Positions 12,977-19,660 of a stretch of 24,554 nt of DNA are shown here, piece by piece. The stretch is from Baffinella frigidus (lineage: Eukaryota > Cryptophyceae > Cryptomonadales > Baffinellaceae). The notes under the pieces were generated by a model, which saw only the letters and a list, made by a program, of their open reading frames with translations, searched no databases and was not told where the DNA came from. Each line of letters opens with the position of its first letter. The first letter of the stretch is position 1. Location: contig MU646689.1 of NCBI GenBank assembly GCA_026770585.1, positions 112,886-137,439 of the forward strand, written 5' to 3'. The position numbers and the translations under genes are program-made.

Positions 12977-13270
12977 TAGAGCATTTTCGGTAATTGTTGT
13001 CCGCTTTCGAGATCGGGTTTTCATGTTTTTGAGTTTTCATTTGTACCAGAAGTTTACATTTAAAATGGTTTACGGCCTTCACAATATTTTACAGAGAGAG
13101 AGAGAGAGGGAGAGGGAGAGAGAGAGAGGGAGAGAGAGAGAGGGTGAGAGGGAGAGAGAGAGAGGGAGAGGGAGAGGGAGAGAGGGAGAGGGAGAGGGAG
13201 AGAGAGATGGGGGCTCGAAAACATGAAAACCCGATCTCGAAAACGGACAACAATTACCTCCAACGCTCTA
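12977..13270. mobile_element. Inverted-repeat element enclosing a GA satellite
   Basis: Arms of about 57 bp: TAGAGC...GGTAATTGTTGTCCGC at the left (12977-13033) and its complement ending GACAACAATTACC...GCTCTA at the right (13214-13270). The inner 45 bases have two mismatches. Between them are TTGTACCAGAAGTTTACATT and an irregular (GA/GGGAGA)n satellite (13094-13208). Confidence 0.75.
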
Positions 13271-13315
13271 GAGACACGGTTGTCATGGTTCAGGATTTAG
13301 GTTGACCACACGGTG

Positions 13316-13443
13316 GGCTTCGAGGCTTTCGGGGCCCCTAGATTTAGCGGTAACGTGGCCAAATTTGCATTATAAAATCCTTAAAGCTAACTGTCCACAG
13401 GGTAAGTCGACTTTTGATGGAAGGCCCGTAGTGCACCGTGTGG
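13316..13443. mobile_element. MITE family E, copy 3
   Basis: CCACACGGTGGGCTTCGAGG to GTGCACCGTGTGG, in opposite orientation to copies 1 and 2: GGTAACGTGGCCAAATTTGC is now near the left end and GTCGACTTTTGATGG near the right. Confidence 0.75.
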
Positions 13444-13535
13444 GGGGTGTTGTGTTGAGAAAACGTCAAGAAAGACACGGCTGTCCGTACCCGAGGCTGG
13501 AAAGGGGACTACTGACAACCCCTGTTTCGGCGGAA

Positions 13536-13727
13536 CCACGGCAGGTCATTACTGCGACTTTCAGGACGCAACGGTTCGTTTCGTGGTACTAAATGGTACG
13601 TAGCCACCCCGCCAAGTCGCGACGGTTCGTCGTTTCCACGTCCGGTCCGAACATAAAATTACCGGATCCGGGTACAAATATTTAAAAAGACTTGTACACT
13701 GAATTTCCGAGTTGTGACCTTGCGTGG
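13536..13727. mobile_element. MITE family N, copy 2
   Basis: CCACGGCAGGTCATTACTGC to GAGTTGTGACCTTGCGTGG. It has CAGGACGCAACGGTTCG and TACTAAATGGTACGTAGCC, inverted relative to N1. AA flanks both ends. Confidence 0.8.
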
Positions 13728-13916
13728 AAGTGACAACGTGACTAACAGTCCCTACGTTCGTCCGCTGCGAAGTGGTCACGTTCCGCGGGAGGCACGTGAC
13801 CATTCAAACAATTTGGTCCTTTTAAACGACCTGAAAGTCACTTTCCAGCCATAAAAAATGACTTTGTAAGCTGATCTTGAAAGTGAGCTTCTAACATTCC
13901 TGCATTCCACTCGAGG
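13728..13916. other. Spacer
   Basis: Includes GGTCACGTTCC and GGCACGTGACC (13772-13802), a GGTCACGT-type hairpin resembling the core of family G but without its termini. No gene. Confidence 0.45.
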
Positions 13917-14117
13917 TTGGAAGAGGGAGTATTTTAAATGTGGGGTTGTTAAATTTAGTACCAGTCACGGGCAGGCTTGGTCACGTACCTGCGGGATATC
14001 CAACAGGTACGTGACCAAACGCCCCTATTTGTGTGAAAATTACTACACACCTCTTTCCCCCCTTTACTTGTAAAAGATTCCCTGTTTTAAAATAGTGACA
14101 TTTCTAGCCTCGAGTGG
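13917..14117. mobile_element. Family G element, copy 2
   Basis: CCACTCGAGGTTGGAAGAGG to ATTTCTAGCCTCGAGTGG. The core hairpin is TTGGTCACGTACCTG/CAGGTACGTGACCAA (13977-14018), followed by GAAAATTACTACACAC. TT flanks both ends. Confidence 0.85.
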
Positions 14118-14491
14118 TTAACCAAGCCCGCTCGTGCCTGGTACAACCCCAACAACTACATCCAAGAAATAGCAATAGTCCCTTCTCCAGCCTCAACTCG
14201 GAACATCAGGTTTTCCAAGGTTGGACCTGCTCCTGGCGCCTGAGAGAAGAGTTTTGCGGTCCATTCTACGCCGCACCCCCCCATTTGAGGTCCTCACTTG
14301 TATTTCGAGTGGCACTGAGGCTCGCAGGGATCCCAATTGAATCCGGGGGATACCACGCCAGACTGCTGGAGGGGGTAGCGCCCTTTGGGAACGCCAACTT
14401 TGGCGTTCAACTATGCCACAAGTCAACAATTCTCCCGCATTCTTTCCGGGGAATTGACTTTTGGCGATGCGTTGCACGAATGTGGCGTGGC
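14118..14491. other. Unassigned low-repeat segment
   Basis: Open in one plus frame and one minus frame for about 100 codons, but neither translation shows a known motif. A hairpin AACGCCAA/TTGGCGTT lies at 14390-14407. The right edge GAATGTGGCGTGGCAC recurs at 15092 and 15197. Coding status undecided. Confidence 0.35.
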
Positions 14492-14496
14492 ACCTT

Positions 14497-14665
14497 TGAT
14501 AGGGTAACGGGCTGAAAACCGGGTAGTTAAGCCTACGGTATTGCCTACAGTAGGCCGTAGGGCCCCGGGGGGGGTCCTATGAAACATGAGGTCCTAGGGG
14601 CCCTACGGCCTACCGTAGGCAATACCGTAGGCCTAACTACCCGGTTTTCAGTCCGTTGTCTTGTG
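14497..14665. mobile_element. MITE family P, copy 2, at a splice donor
   Basis: Arms AACGGGCTGAAAACCGGG/CCCGGTTTTCAGTCCGTT and inner GCCTACGGTATTGCC. ACCTT occurs at both borders (14492-14496, 14666-14670). In minus sense this is AAGGT, so the upstream copy reads TACAAG-GTCACAAG and the downstream copy TCAAAG-GTGCC. Both keep an AAG-GT splice-donor-like motif. Confidence 0.7.
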
Positions 14666-14667
14666 AC

Positions 14668-14688
14668 CTTGTAGGTGTCATAGCAGGA
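14668..14688 (-). pseudogene. 3' fragment of the YDTYK exon
   Basis: CTGCTATGACACCTACAAG, then GTCACAAG: the last codons of the exon at 14803-14866 (CYDTYK) with a donor that coincides with the edge of P copy 2. Upstream is a partial family I element. Confidence 0.4.
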
Positions 14689-14693
14689 TTAGT

Positions 14694-14776
14694 GCTTTAA
14701 TATTACTCATAAAAACGAATTGTGTAGTAATTTTCGTTGCCATCAAATGAAAGAAAAATAGGTTTTCCCCGGATAA
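14694..14776. mobile_element. MITE family I, copy 1 (right half)
   Basis: CGAATTGTGTAGTAATTTTC, then AATGAAAGAAAAATAGG and TTTTCCCCGGATAA match I copy 2 almost exactly. The left half is replaced by ATATTACTCATAAAAA. Confidence 0.7.
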
Positions 14777-14802
14777 GCAGCTTGTAGGTGTCAGATATGC
14801 AC

Positions 14803-14866
14803 CTTGTAGGTGTCATAACAGATGTAGTCCTTGGTCGTCTGCCCCGTGCTGGAATCCTTGCTCTCC
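14803..14866 (-). CDS. Putative exon ending YDTYK
   Basis: 64 nt: one base plus 21 codons between the acceptor CCCCGGAACAG (CAG 14869-14867) and the donor GTGCATATC. The peptide starts ESKDSSTGQTTKDYI and ends CYDTYK. It is hydrophilic with a single Cys and fits an extracellular segment. Phase 0 at the end matches the start of the YEISVPEDTR exon. The last codons recur at 14668-14688 and again just downstream (14782-14790), so the donor end has been duplicated more than once. No family recognised. Confidence 0.5.
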
Positions 14867-14950
14867 CTGTTCCGGGGTTCGGGGTACGGCCTTTAGAGCC
14901 CTGCGTCCCGATCATCTCCCCCCCTAGCGTGAGCCGTCGCTTTCCGGGGC

Positions 14951-14966
14951 ATACCACGCGTGGTAT
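14951..14966. repeat. Perfect 16-bp palindrome
   Basis: ATACCACGCGTGGTAT inside GGGG(C)...CCCC. It adjoins the start of the CT satellite. Confidence 0.7.
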
Positions 14967-14969
14967 CCC

Positions 14970-15041
14970 CCATCTCTCTCTCCCTCTCCCTCTCCCTCTC
15001 TCTCTCTCCCTCTCACCCTCTCTCTCTCTCCCTCTCTCTCT

Positions 15042-15072
<31 letters not shown>

Positions 15073-15075
15073 CCT
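14970..15075. repeat. CT satellite, inverted copy of the 13094-13208 satellite
   Basis: The reverse complement matches the GA satellite at 13094 including its irregular points (the single GGGTGAGAGGG and the order of GGGAGA and GAGAGA blocks), apart from one missing ~22-bp block. Its flanks differ beyond GATGGGGG. Confidence 0.8.
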
Positions 15076-15235
15076 GTGGCGACGCGTCGCAAGAATGTGG
15101 CGTGGCATCTGCCTCAGCGGGAACACACCATCAAACCCCAGCCATGCTTTCGCTCTGCACGACCCCCCCTACAAGCGCGCCAGACGCCACGCCAGGATGT
15201 GGCGTGGCACCGTGCAGGTGGCATATCAGGAGTAG
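15076..15235. repeat. GTGGCGTGGCA repeats
   Basis: GCGACGCGTCGCAAGAATG then TGGCGTGGCATCTG at 15078-15112, a related copy at 15185-15215 with a GACGCCACGCC/GGCGTGGC hairpin, and a third at 14464-14495. There is no independent sign of a gene. Confidence 0.55.
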
Positions 15236-15382
15236 TGAAAACCGGGTAGTCAAGCCTACGGTATTTCCTACGGTAGGCCGTAGGGCTCCTAATGTTTCGT
15301 AGGACCCCCCCAGGCGCCTACGGCCTACCGTAGGCAATACCGTAGGCTTAACTACCCGGTTTTCAGGACGTTAGCCTATGAA
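15236..15382. mobile_element. MITE family P, copy 3
   Basis: 147 bp between perfect 7-bp direct repeats GGAGTAG (15229-15235, 15383-15389). The left end is TGAAAACCGGGTAGTCAAGC. The right end runs past the TIR core to GACGTTAGCCTATGAA, so the two ends are asymmetric. Confidence 0.85.
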
Positions 15383-15389
15383 GGAGTAG

Positions 15390-15654
15390 TCTTGCGTCGA
15401 CCCGCTCGAGGGCTTGGTCGACCTGCGCCGGGCTTCAGCTTTGGGGATCTAATCGCGCCGAGTATTTGACTCAAATACGATCCAGCAACGAAAATTACTA
15501 CAGACCCTTTCCAGTCACGTCCGTGTCGAAATTTTCGTTGCAAGTTCGTACACTGGAATTTCAGTTATAGGTCCTGTTGTTAATTTGATACCACACGAAC
15601 ATGGAAAGGATGATTTTTGGGAGAGGGAGGACGTGCAAAGAACGAACCGTCGCA
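15390..15654. other. Spacer with a G/I-family remnant
   Basis: CAACGAAAATTACTACAG and TCGAAATTTTCGTTG (15485-15540) form an inverted pair with AGTCACGT between them, resembling the core of families G and I without termini. No gene. Confidence 0.45.
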
Positions 15655-15735
15655 TGTCACCAGGTCAGTACGTACCGTTGAGTACCACGAAACGAACCGT
15701 TGCGTCCTGAAATTCCCGTTTACGACCTGCCGAGG
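15655..15735. mobile_element. MITE family N, copy 3 (right part)
   Basis: TACGTACCGTTGAGTACCAC, then GAAACGAACCGTTGCGTCC and TTTACGACCTGCC match N1/N2. The terminal GTGG is altered and the left end cannot be placed. Confidence 0.6.
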
Positions 15736-16320
15736 ATCCGCGGAGGGAAGAATAGAGGGAGGGAAGAATCAGAGAGACGAGGGAGGGAGGAGAAAAGGGG
15801 GAGGGTTTAGGGTTCAGGGTTCAGGGTTCAAGGTTTGGGGTTTGGGTTTATGGGTTAAGGGTTTGGGGTTTGGGGGCTAGGGTTTAGGGTTTATGGTTTA
15901 GGGCTTATGGTGTAGGGTGAAGGGTGGAGGGTGGAGGGTGTAGAGTTTAGGGTTTAGGGTTTAGGGTGTAGGGTGTAGGGTGTAGGGATCACCTTTCATT
16001 GGTTCAGGGTTCAGGGTTCAGAGTACAGGGTTCAGGGTTCGCAGTTCAGGGTTCAGGGTTTGGGGTTTGGGGTGTAGGGTGTAGGGATCAGCTTCAATTG
16101 GTTCGGGGTTCAGGTGTTTTGTATCACTCAACTCAAGGCTCACGGGCCTCATTTAGGACCTGTATCGAGAGTAATAAAGCACAAGAAGAAGAGAAGGTTC
16201 AGGGTTCAGGATTTCGGGGTTCTGGTAAAAAGTTCAGGGTTTGGGGTGTAAGGTGCAGGGTTCAGGATGTAGGGTGCAGGGTTTGGGGTTTGGGGTGAAG
16301 GGTGAAGGGTGCAGGGATCA
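15736..16320 (+). repeat. G-rich tract: GAGGGA then TTTAGGG/TTCAGGG/TGTAGGG mix
   Basis: GGGAGGG repeats to 15802, then heptamer variants in blocks. GTAGGGATCA and a following ATTGGTTC recur at 15983, 16081 and 16312, giving a longer-period repeat. Translations are Gly/Phe/Val-rich and artefactual. Confidence 0.8.
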
Positions 16321-16380
16321 CCGTTCAGTGGTCTCGGAAGACACGGTTATCTTTGCAATCATGCAGGTCGCCCCTGCCAA

Positions 16381-16561
16381 AGACCGTTACTCCTCAGTAA
16401 CAGAAACTCCCGACCGTTACTCCTCAGTAACGGAAACTCCCGGCCGTTACTCATCAGTAACGGAAACTCCCAACCGTTACTCATCAGTAACAGAAACTCC
16501 CGACCATTACCCCTCAGTAACGGAAACTCCCGACCGTTACTCCTTCGACCGTTACTCCTTG
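16381..16561. repeat. 30-bp tandem repeat with internal hairpins
   Basis: Five units of 30 bp (16381-16530) plus a degenerate sixth. Each unit holds CCGTTACTCCTCAGTAACGG, whose eight-base arms pair. Because 30 is a multiple of three, three or more frames stay open; the plus frame reads RYSSVTETPD repeatedly. Without splice or start evidence I regard this as a satellite, with coding possible. GTAACGGAAAC is shared with family D. Confidence 0.75.
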
Positions 16562-16619
16562 CCAAGGTTTCAAAACCTGAATTTTCTGTCAAGTCAATCC
16601 CCAACAATCTAAAGTTGAC

Positions 16620-16860
16620 GCCCCGTCAAGTCATTTTTTTTAAGTTGACGGAACTACCCTGCTCCGTGGTAACGGAAAGCGCCGACCGTTACTCCCAACT
16701 GACGGAACGCGCCCACCCTACGCTAGACCTGAGGGGAGGCAATCGCAAAAGTCAACTCACCCTCACCCTCGAGTCAACTTTTGCCAACTTCCACGGATTT
16801 CGTGGAACTTGCCGTTGCGTCAACTTTTGATTGACAACTATCAAGTCTAAAGTGGGTTAC
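16620..16860. other. Spacer with family R end
   Basis: CAAAAGTCAACTCACC and GAGTCAACTTTTGCC form an inverted pair at 16757-16787, and GTCAACTTTTGATTGAC ... TCTAAAGTGG (16819-16855) matches the repeat end at 8379-8412. Confidence 0.45.
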
Positions 16861-16874
16861 AGCGCAAGGCAACC

Positions 16875-16903
16875 CCGAGGCTCGAGATCTCGAGGCTCGA
16901 GAT
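16875..16903. repeat. CGAGGCTCGAGAT tandem palindrome
   Basis: Two CGAGGCTCGAGAT units overlap a CTCGAGATCTCGAG palindrome. Confidence 0.6.
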
Positions 16904-16934
16904 GCCCACGTCTCCCCGGACTACGCATCTTGCA

Positions 16935-16989
16935 AGCCCCCCAGGATCCGGGGGTCTCGTGATCAAATGTGTACCATCAAAGGCCTTAC
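16935..16989. repeat. 55-bp dispersed direct repeat, copy 1
   Basis: AGCCCCCCAGGATCCGGGGG, then TGATCAAATGTG and AAAGGCCTTAC recur at 17506-17560 with five differences. Copy 2 ends exactly at the donor of the hydrophobic exon copy at 17561; copy 1 has lost that exon. Confidence 0.75.
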
Positions 16990-17013
16990 GTGTAGTGTGT
17001 GACTACACGTTGT

Positions 17014-17105
17014 TGTAGAACGGAAACCAAGGCGCGAACAGCCTGCCGGGCCGGCTGAGCTCATGACCAGATCAAGTGTGTCAGAAAACTCCAGATCCTT
17101 GTAGT
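17014..17105 (-). CDS. Weak candidate exon DLEFSDTLDLVMSS
   Basis: In minus sense, after TACTACAAG, the frame reads DLEFSDTLDLVMSSAGPAG and stays open further. Composition looks protein-like and lies between the hydrophobic exon array and the YDTYK exon, where a soluble segment would be expected. No confident donor is seen, so this is tentative. Confidence 0.28.
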
Positions 17106-17174
17106 ACCAAAACCCCCGCAGGGGGTCTTAGAACGTGGTCATGCTGGTCTTGTAATCAATAAATTCTCTCTTAC

Positions 17175-17225
17175 CGAGGTCTGCGAAATCAGCTGAAGCG
17201 TCGAGTTAGGACGCGGCGCCGAGGT
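17175..17225 (-). pseudogene. Hydrophobic exon copy 9 (3' part, in-frame stop)
   Basis: Ends DASADFADLG with the donor GTAAGAGAG. Upstream the frame holds GCGTCC-TAA, an in-frame stop. The 5' hydrophobic part is replaced by (CCCTAAA)n on the plus strand. Confidence 0.6.
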
Positions 17226-17272
17226 TCTAAACCCTAAACCCTAAACCCTAAACCCTAAACCCCTAAACCTGG
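17226..17272 (-). repeat. (CCCTAAA)n tract
   Basis: Six to seven CCCTAAA units, G-rich on the minus strand, opposite to most tracts. It truncates the adjacent exon copy. Confidence 0.9.
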
Positions 17273-17288
17273 GACTATTCTAAACGTG

Positions 17289-17440
17289 GACTTGTTGAAT
17301 TTAGTACCAGTCACGGGCAGGTGACTTGTTGAATTTAGTACCAGTCACGGGCAGGTTTGGTCACGTATCTCAAGATATACCTTGAGATACCTTGAAATAC
17401 GTGACCAAACGCCCCTATGTGTGTGAAAATTACTACACGT
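17289..17440. mobile_element. Family G element, copy 3 (partial)
   Basis: An exact 34-bp tandem duplication starting GACTTGTTGAATTTAG (17289-17322, 17323-17356), then a TTTGGTCACGTAT...ATACGTGACCAAA hairpin with a duplicated CTTGAGATAC, then GAAAATTACTACACG. The outer TIRs are missing. Confidence 0.7.
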
Positions 17441-17456
17441 CTCTTTTTGGCCTTAC

Positions 17457-17508
17457 CGGGGTCGGCGAAATCGGCTGAAGCGAGGGCGCAGGCGGCGCCC
17501 AGGTTAGC
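17457..17508 (-). pseudogene. Hydrophobic exon copy 8 (internal deletion)
   Basis: TPGS runs directly into WGANLGAACALASADFADPG, losing the membrane segment. The donor GTAAGG is retained. Confidence 0.55.
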
Positions 17509-17560
17509 CCCCCAGGATCCGGGGGTCACGTGATCAAATTCGCACCATGAAAGGCCTTAC

Positions 17561-17665
17561 CGAGGTCTGCGAAATCGGGTGAAGCGTCGAGGGAGGACGG
17601 CTCGCTGAGGTTGGCGGCGTCGAGCGGATGAGGCTACTATCCCGCGACCACCAACGCCCCTAGGC
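17561..17665 (-). pseudogene. Hydrophobic exon copy 7
   Basis: Remnants GALVVAG, then DAANLSEPSSLDASPDFADL, with the donor GTAAGGCC. The membrane part is interrupted by stops. It abuts GGTAACGGAAACTC sequence of family D type. A second fragment with the same GGGGCGTTGGTGGTCGCGG block is at 17827-17877. Confidence 0.5.
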
Positions 17666-17715
17666 CGAGTTTCCGTTACCTTTTGAGTTTCCGTTACCTA
17701 AGGACGTAGAGCGGA

Positions 17716-17823
17716 TACGAGGCCAGGATCATCAGAGACATGTGCTTCATGCAGAAGGGAGCCACCAACTGGGTATCAACGGGAAGGTGATAAGCACATG
17801 TCTCTCATGATCTTGGCCTCGTA
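17716..17823. repeat. 32-bp inverted repeat
   Basis: TACGAGGCCAGGATCATCAG then AGACATGTGCTT (17716-17747), and the complement at 17792-17823 with two mismatches, around a 44-base loop. No terminal features link it to the other families. Confidence 0.75.
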
Positions 17824-17859
17824 CCAGGCTACCATCCCGCGACCACCAACGCCCCTAGG

Positions 17860-17981
17860 CCGAGTTTCCGTTACCTTATCCGTAGGAACCCCCCTACGTC
17901 CCTACGGGTTGTCTACCGTAGGGCCCTGGGTCTTATCGCTCAGGGGTTGTGTTCGAAATCCCTTGGAAGTCCGCTGTGTGG
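17860..17981. mobile_element. MITE family D, copy 3 (left end missing)
   Basis: GAGTTTCCGTTACCTTATCC to GGAAGTCCGCTGTGTGG. Its right edge is immediately followed by TACCGCGG, the donor of hydrophobic exon copy 6 in minus sense. Confidence 0.75.
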
Positions 17982-17984
17982 TAC

Positions 17985-18037
17985 CGCGGTCTGCGAAATC
18001 GGCTGAAGCGTCGATGGCGCACGCGGTGCCGAGCGCT
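17985..18037 (-). pseudogene. Hydrophobic exon copy 6 (3' part)
   Basis: Reads GTACAIDASADFADR, then G-GTA. The GTA donor is followed at once by CCACACAGCGG, the end of D copy 3, instead of AGT. The 5' part stops at GAGCGCT where an AT-rich segment (18038-18136) begins. Confidence 0.55.
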
Positions 18038-18136
18038 CTCACAAAAGAATATATTAAGAGGATTAAGAGGAAACTAGGGAAAAACTCAACTATAACACTA
18101 CCATCACCAGTGATTCACCACCCCCGCAACCACCAC

Positions 18137-18262
18137 CGTTCGTGTAGTAATTTTCACATGTTCGGTCGAATAGAAAGACAAGCTACACGTAGCACGTGAC
18201 CAATTCGCCCTACAAATTTTAAACCCGACGTTTATTCTGTTCGCATGGGTAGCCTCGTGAGG
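18137..18262. mobile_element. Family G element, copy 6 (left end missing)
   Basis: GTGTAGTAATTTTCAC, AGCTACACGTAGCACGTGACC and the end GGTAGCCTCGTGAGG. Most similar to G copy 5 (shared TATTCTGTTCGCATGG). Its edge meets the donor of exon copy 5. Confidence 0.7.
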
Positions 18263-18265
18263 TAC

Positions 18266-18324
18266 CGAGGTCTGCGACATCGGCTGAGGCGTCGAGGGCG
18301 GACTTGGTCCCGAGGTTGGCGGCG
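18266..18324 (-). pseudogene. Hydrophobic exon copy 5 (3' part)
   Basis: AANLGTKSALDASADVADL, then G-GTACC. The donor GTA is followed by CCTCACGAGG, the end of G copy 6. The 5' side is replaced at 18325 by ATTTCATTAGGATTC sequence (18325-18420, unassigned). Confidence 0.55.
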
Positions 18325-18429
18325 CTTGATTTCATTAGGATTCATAAGCAAATTTACCTATGCCATAGTAATTTCTCCTAGGATTTCTCCTATGAAATGA
18401 ACTTTTGGGTTGGGTGCCCTCTGACTTAC

Positions 18430-18545
18430 CGAGGTCTGCGAAGTCGGTTGAGGCGTCGAGGGCCGACGCGGTGCCCAGGTTCGCGCCGCCAAGCGCTAAC
18501 ATCACCACCCCCGCGACCAGAAACGCGAACGCGCAAAAGCACGTG
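18430..18545 (-). CDS. Putative hydrophobic exon, full-length copy 4
   Basis: 116 nt between CTTGGCAG (CAG 18548-18546) and a textbook GTAAGTCAG donor: one base, 38 codons, one base. It contains CAFAFLVAGVVMLALGGANL, long enough to span a membrane, then GTASALDASTDFADL. Pieces of at least eight other copies lie between 17175 and 19220; this is the only one with both ends, no stop and no insertion. The exon starts in phase with the PFGGD exon at 20807 (two bases left over), but its own end phase has no matching next exon that I can find. Likely the first membrane span of the predicted protein. Family unknown. Confidence 0.55.
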
Positions 18546-18573
18546 CTGCCAAGGGTTACGAGGCTCAGTGCGG

Positions 18574-18626
18574 ATGTCAACTTTCCCCGCAAAAATCATC
18601 GTTTTGTACCAGGAAATTTGATATGC
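18574..18626. repeat. GTCAACTTTCCCCGC repeat, copy 1
   Basis: GTCAACTTTCCCCGCAAAAA ... GTTTTGTACCAGGAAATTTG. Inverted copies lie at 20474-20515 and 20699-20747. A small dispersed repeat of unknown class. Confidence 0.65.
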
Positions 18627-18642
18627 ACGGCAAAAGTGGACA

Positions 18643-18717
18643 GCCGCGAGGTTCGCGGAGCCGAGCGCTAACATCACCGCCCCCGCGACCAGAAAGGCAA
18701 ACGCGCCGCAGCACGTG
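18643..18717 (-). pseudogene. Hydrophobic exon copy 3 (5' part)
   Basis: After CCTGGCAG: TCCGAFAFLVAGAVMLALGS, then ANLAA, after which it runs into the GTCAACTTTCCCCGC repeat. Only the donor part is lost. Confidence 0.55.
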
Positions 18718-18731
18718 CTGCCAGGGGTTTC

Positions 18732-18860
18732 ATCAGGGGACATGTTTAATTCAAAAGAAAATGGATCCTTATTTGTTCATAGGAGTTGGACGAAGGTTAA
18801 TTAGGGCCCCAAGTAAATTTGATTAGGACCAGAACCGTTAAATTAAACATGGTCCCGGAT
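18732..18860. mobile_element. MITE family J, copy 2
   Basis: ATCAGGGGACATGTTTAATT and TTAAATTAAACATGGTCCCGGAT; about 20 bp shorter than J1 because part of the right arm is missing. Confidence 0.8.
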
Positions 18861-18870
18861 GAGATTAGGG

Positions 18871-18996
18871 TTTAGGGAGGACGCGGCGCCCAGGTTCGCG
18901 GCGCGTGTTAGGGTGATGCGGTGATGGTAGGGCGGTGATGTGAGCGCTACCATCACCGCCCCCGTGACAAGGAACGCCAACGCGCCGCAGCACGTG
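18871..18996 (-). pseudogene. Hydrophobic exon copy 2
   Basis: After CGGGCAG: TCCGALAFLVTGAVMVAL, then a 27-nt insertion of CATCACCGC-type triplets, then AANLGAASSL and a CCCTAAACCC unit. The donor is gone. Confidence 0.55.
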
Positions 18997-19029
18997 CTGC
19001 CCGGCGCTCCGGGCTGAGGGCGCAGGGCT

Positions 19030-19168
19030 TTATCCGGGGACACCTTTTTTCTCTCTTTTGATGGCAATGAAAATTACTACACATTTTTAAAAATATTACT
19101 AGCAAGAACGAATTGTGTAGTAATTTTCATTGCCATCGAATGAAAGAAAAATAGGTTTCCCCGGATAA
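19030..19168. mobile_element. MITE family I, copy 2 (reference copy)
   Basis: TTATCCGGGGACACC to GGTTTCCCCGGATAA, 139 bp. Arms continue through TTTTGATGGCAATGAAAATT/AATTTTCATTGCCATCGAA. It cuts hydrophobic exon copy 1 after TTAGCC. Confidence 0.85.
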
Positions 19169-19220
19169 GGCTAACTTCACCGCCCCCACGACCCCGAACG
19201 CCAACGCGCCACACCTCGTG
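19169..19220 (-). pseudogene. Hydrophobic exon copy 1 (5' part)
   Basis: Acceptor CCTAACCCCGGGCAG at the edge of a telomere-like array, then TRCGALAFGVVGAVKLA, truncated by I copy 2. A Lys inside the hydrophobic run suggests decay. Confidence 0.5.
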
Positions 19221-19229
19221 CTGCCCGGG

Positions 19230-19660
19230 GTTAGGCTTAATGGGGTTTTTGGTTTAGGGCTCAGAGTGAATGAGGTTTTTGGTTTAGGGCTCAGGGTTAA
19301 TGAGGTTTTTGGTTTAGGGCTCAGGGTTAATGAGGTTTTTGGTTGAGGGCTCAGGATGAATGAGGGTTTTGGTTTCAAGGCTCAGGGTTTATGAGGTTTT
19401 TGAGTTTAGGGGTCAGGGTGAATGAGGTTTTTGGTTTAGGGCTCAGGATTAATGAGGTTTTGGGTTTAGGGGTCAGGGTTCATGAGATTTTTGGGTTCAG
19501 GGCTCAGGGTGAATTGAGGTTTTTGGTTTCGGGGTTAGGGTTTACGTGAGGTTTTTTTTTTGGTGTTTTGTGTGTGAAGATAAGGAGGGTTTAGGGTTTG
19601 GGTTTTAGGGTGCAGGCTTGAGGGTGTAGGGTGTAGGGTTAAGGAGGGTTTCGGGCAGCA
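19230..19660 (+). repeat. TTTAGGGCTCAGGGTTAATGAGG minisatellite
   Basis: About nine units of roughly 32-36 bases, each with GAGGTTTTTGGTTTAGGGCT and CAGGGTTAAT-like parts, then plain TTTAGGG/TGTAGGG. It is a higher-order derivative of the heptamer. Minus translations repeat KTSLTLSPKP. Confidence 0.85.

Noticed and set aside
14114-14515. 133-codon plus-strand ORF as a gene
   Set aside because: Part of it is inside the end of G copy 2 and the start of P copy 2, and the rest has no motif or splice support.
16381-16561. CRISPR-like array
   Set aside because: The 30-bp units are contiguous with no unique spacers, and the genome is eukaryotic.
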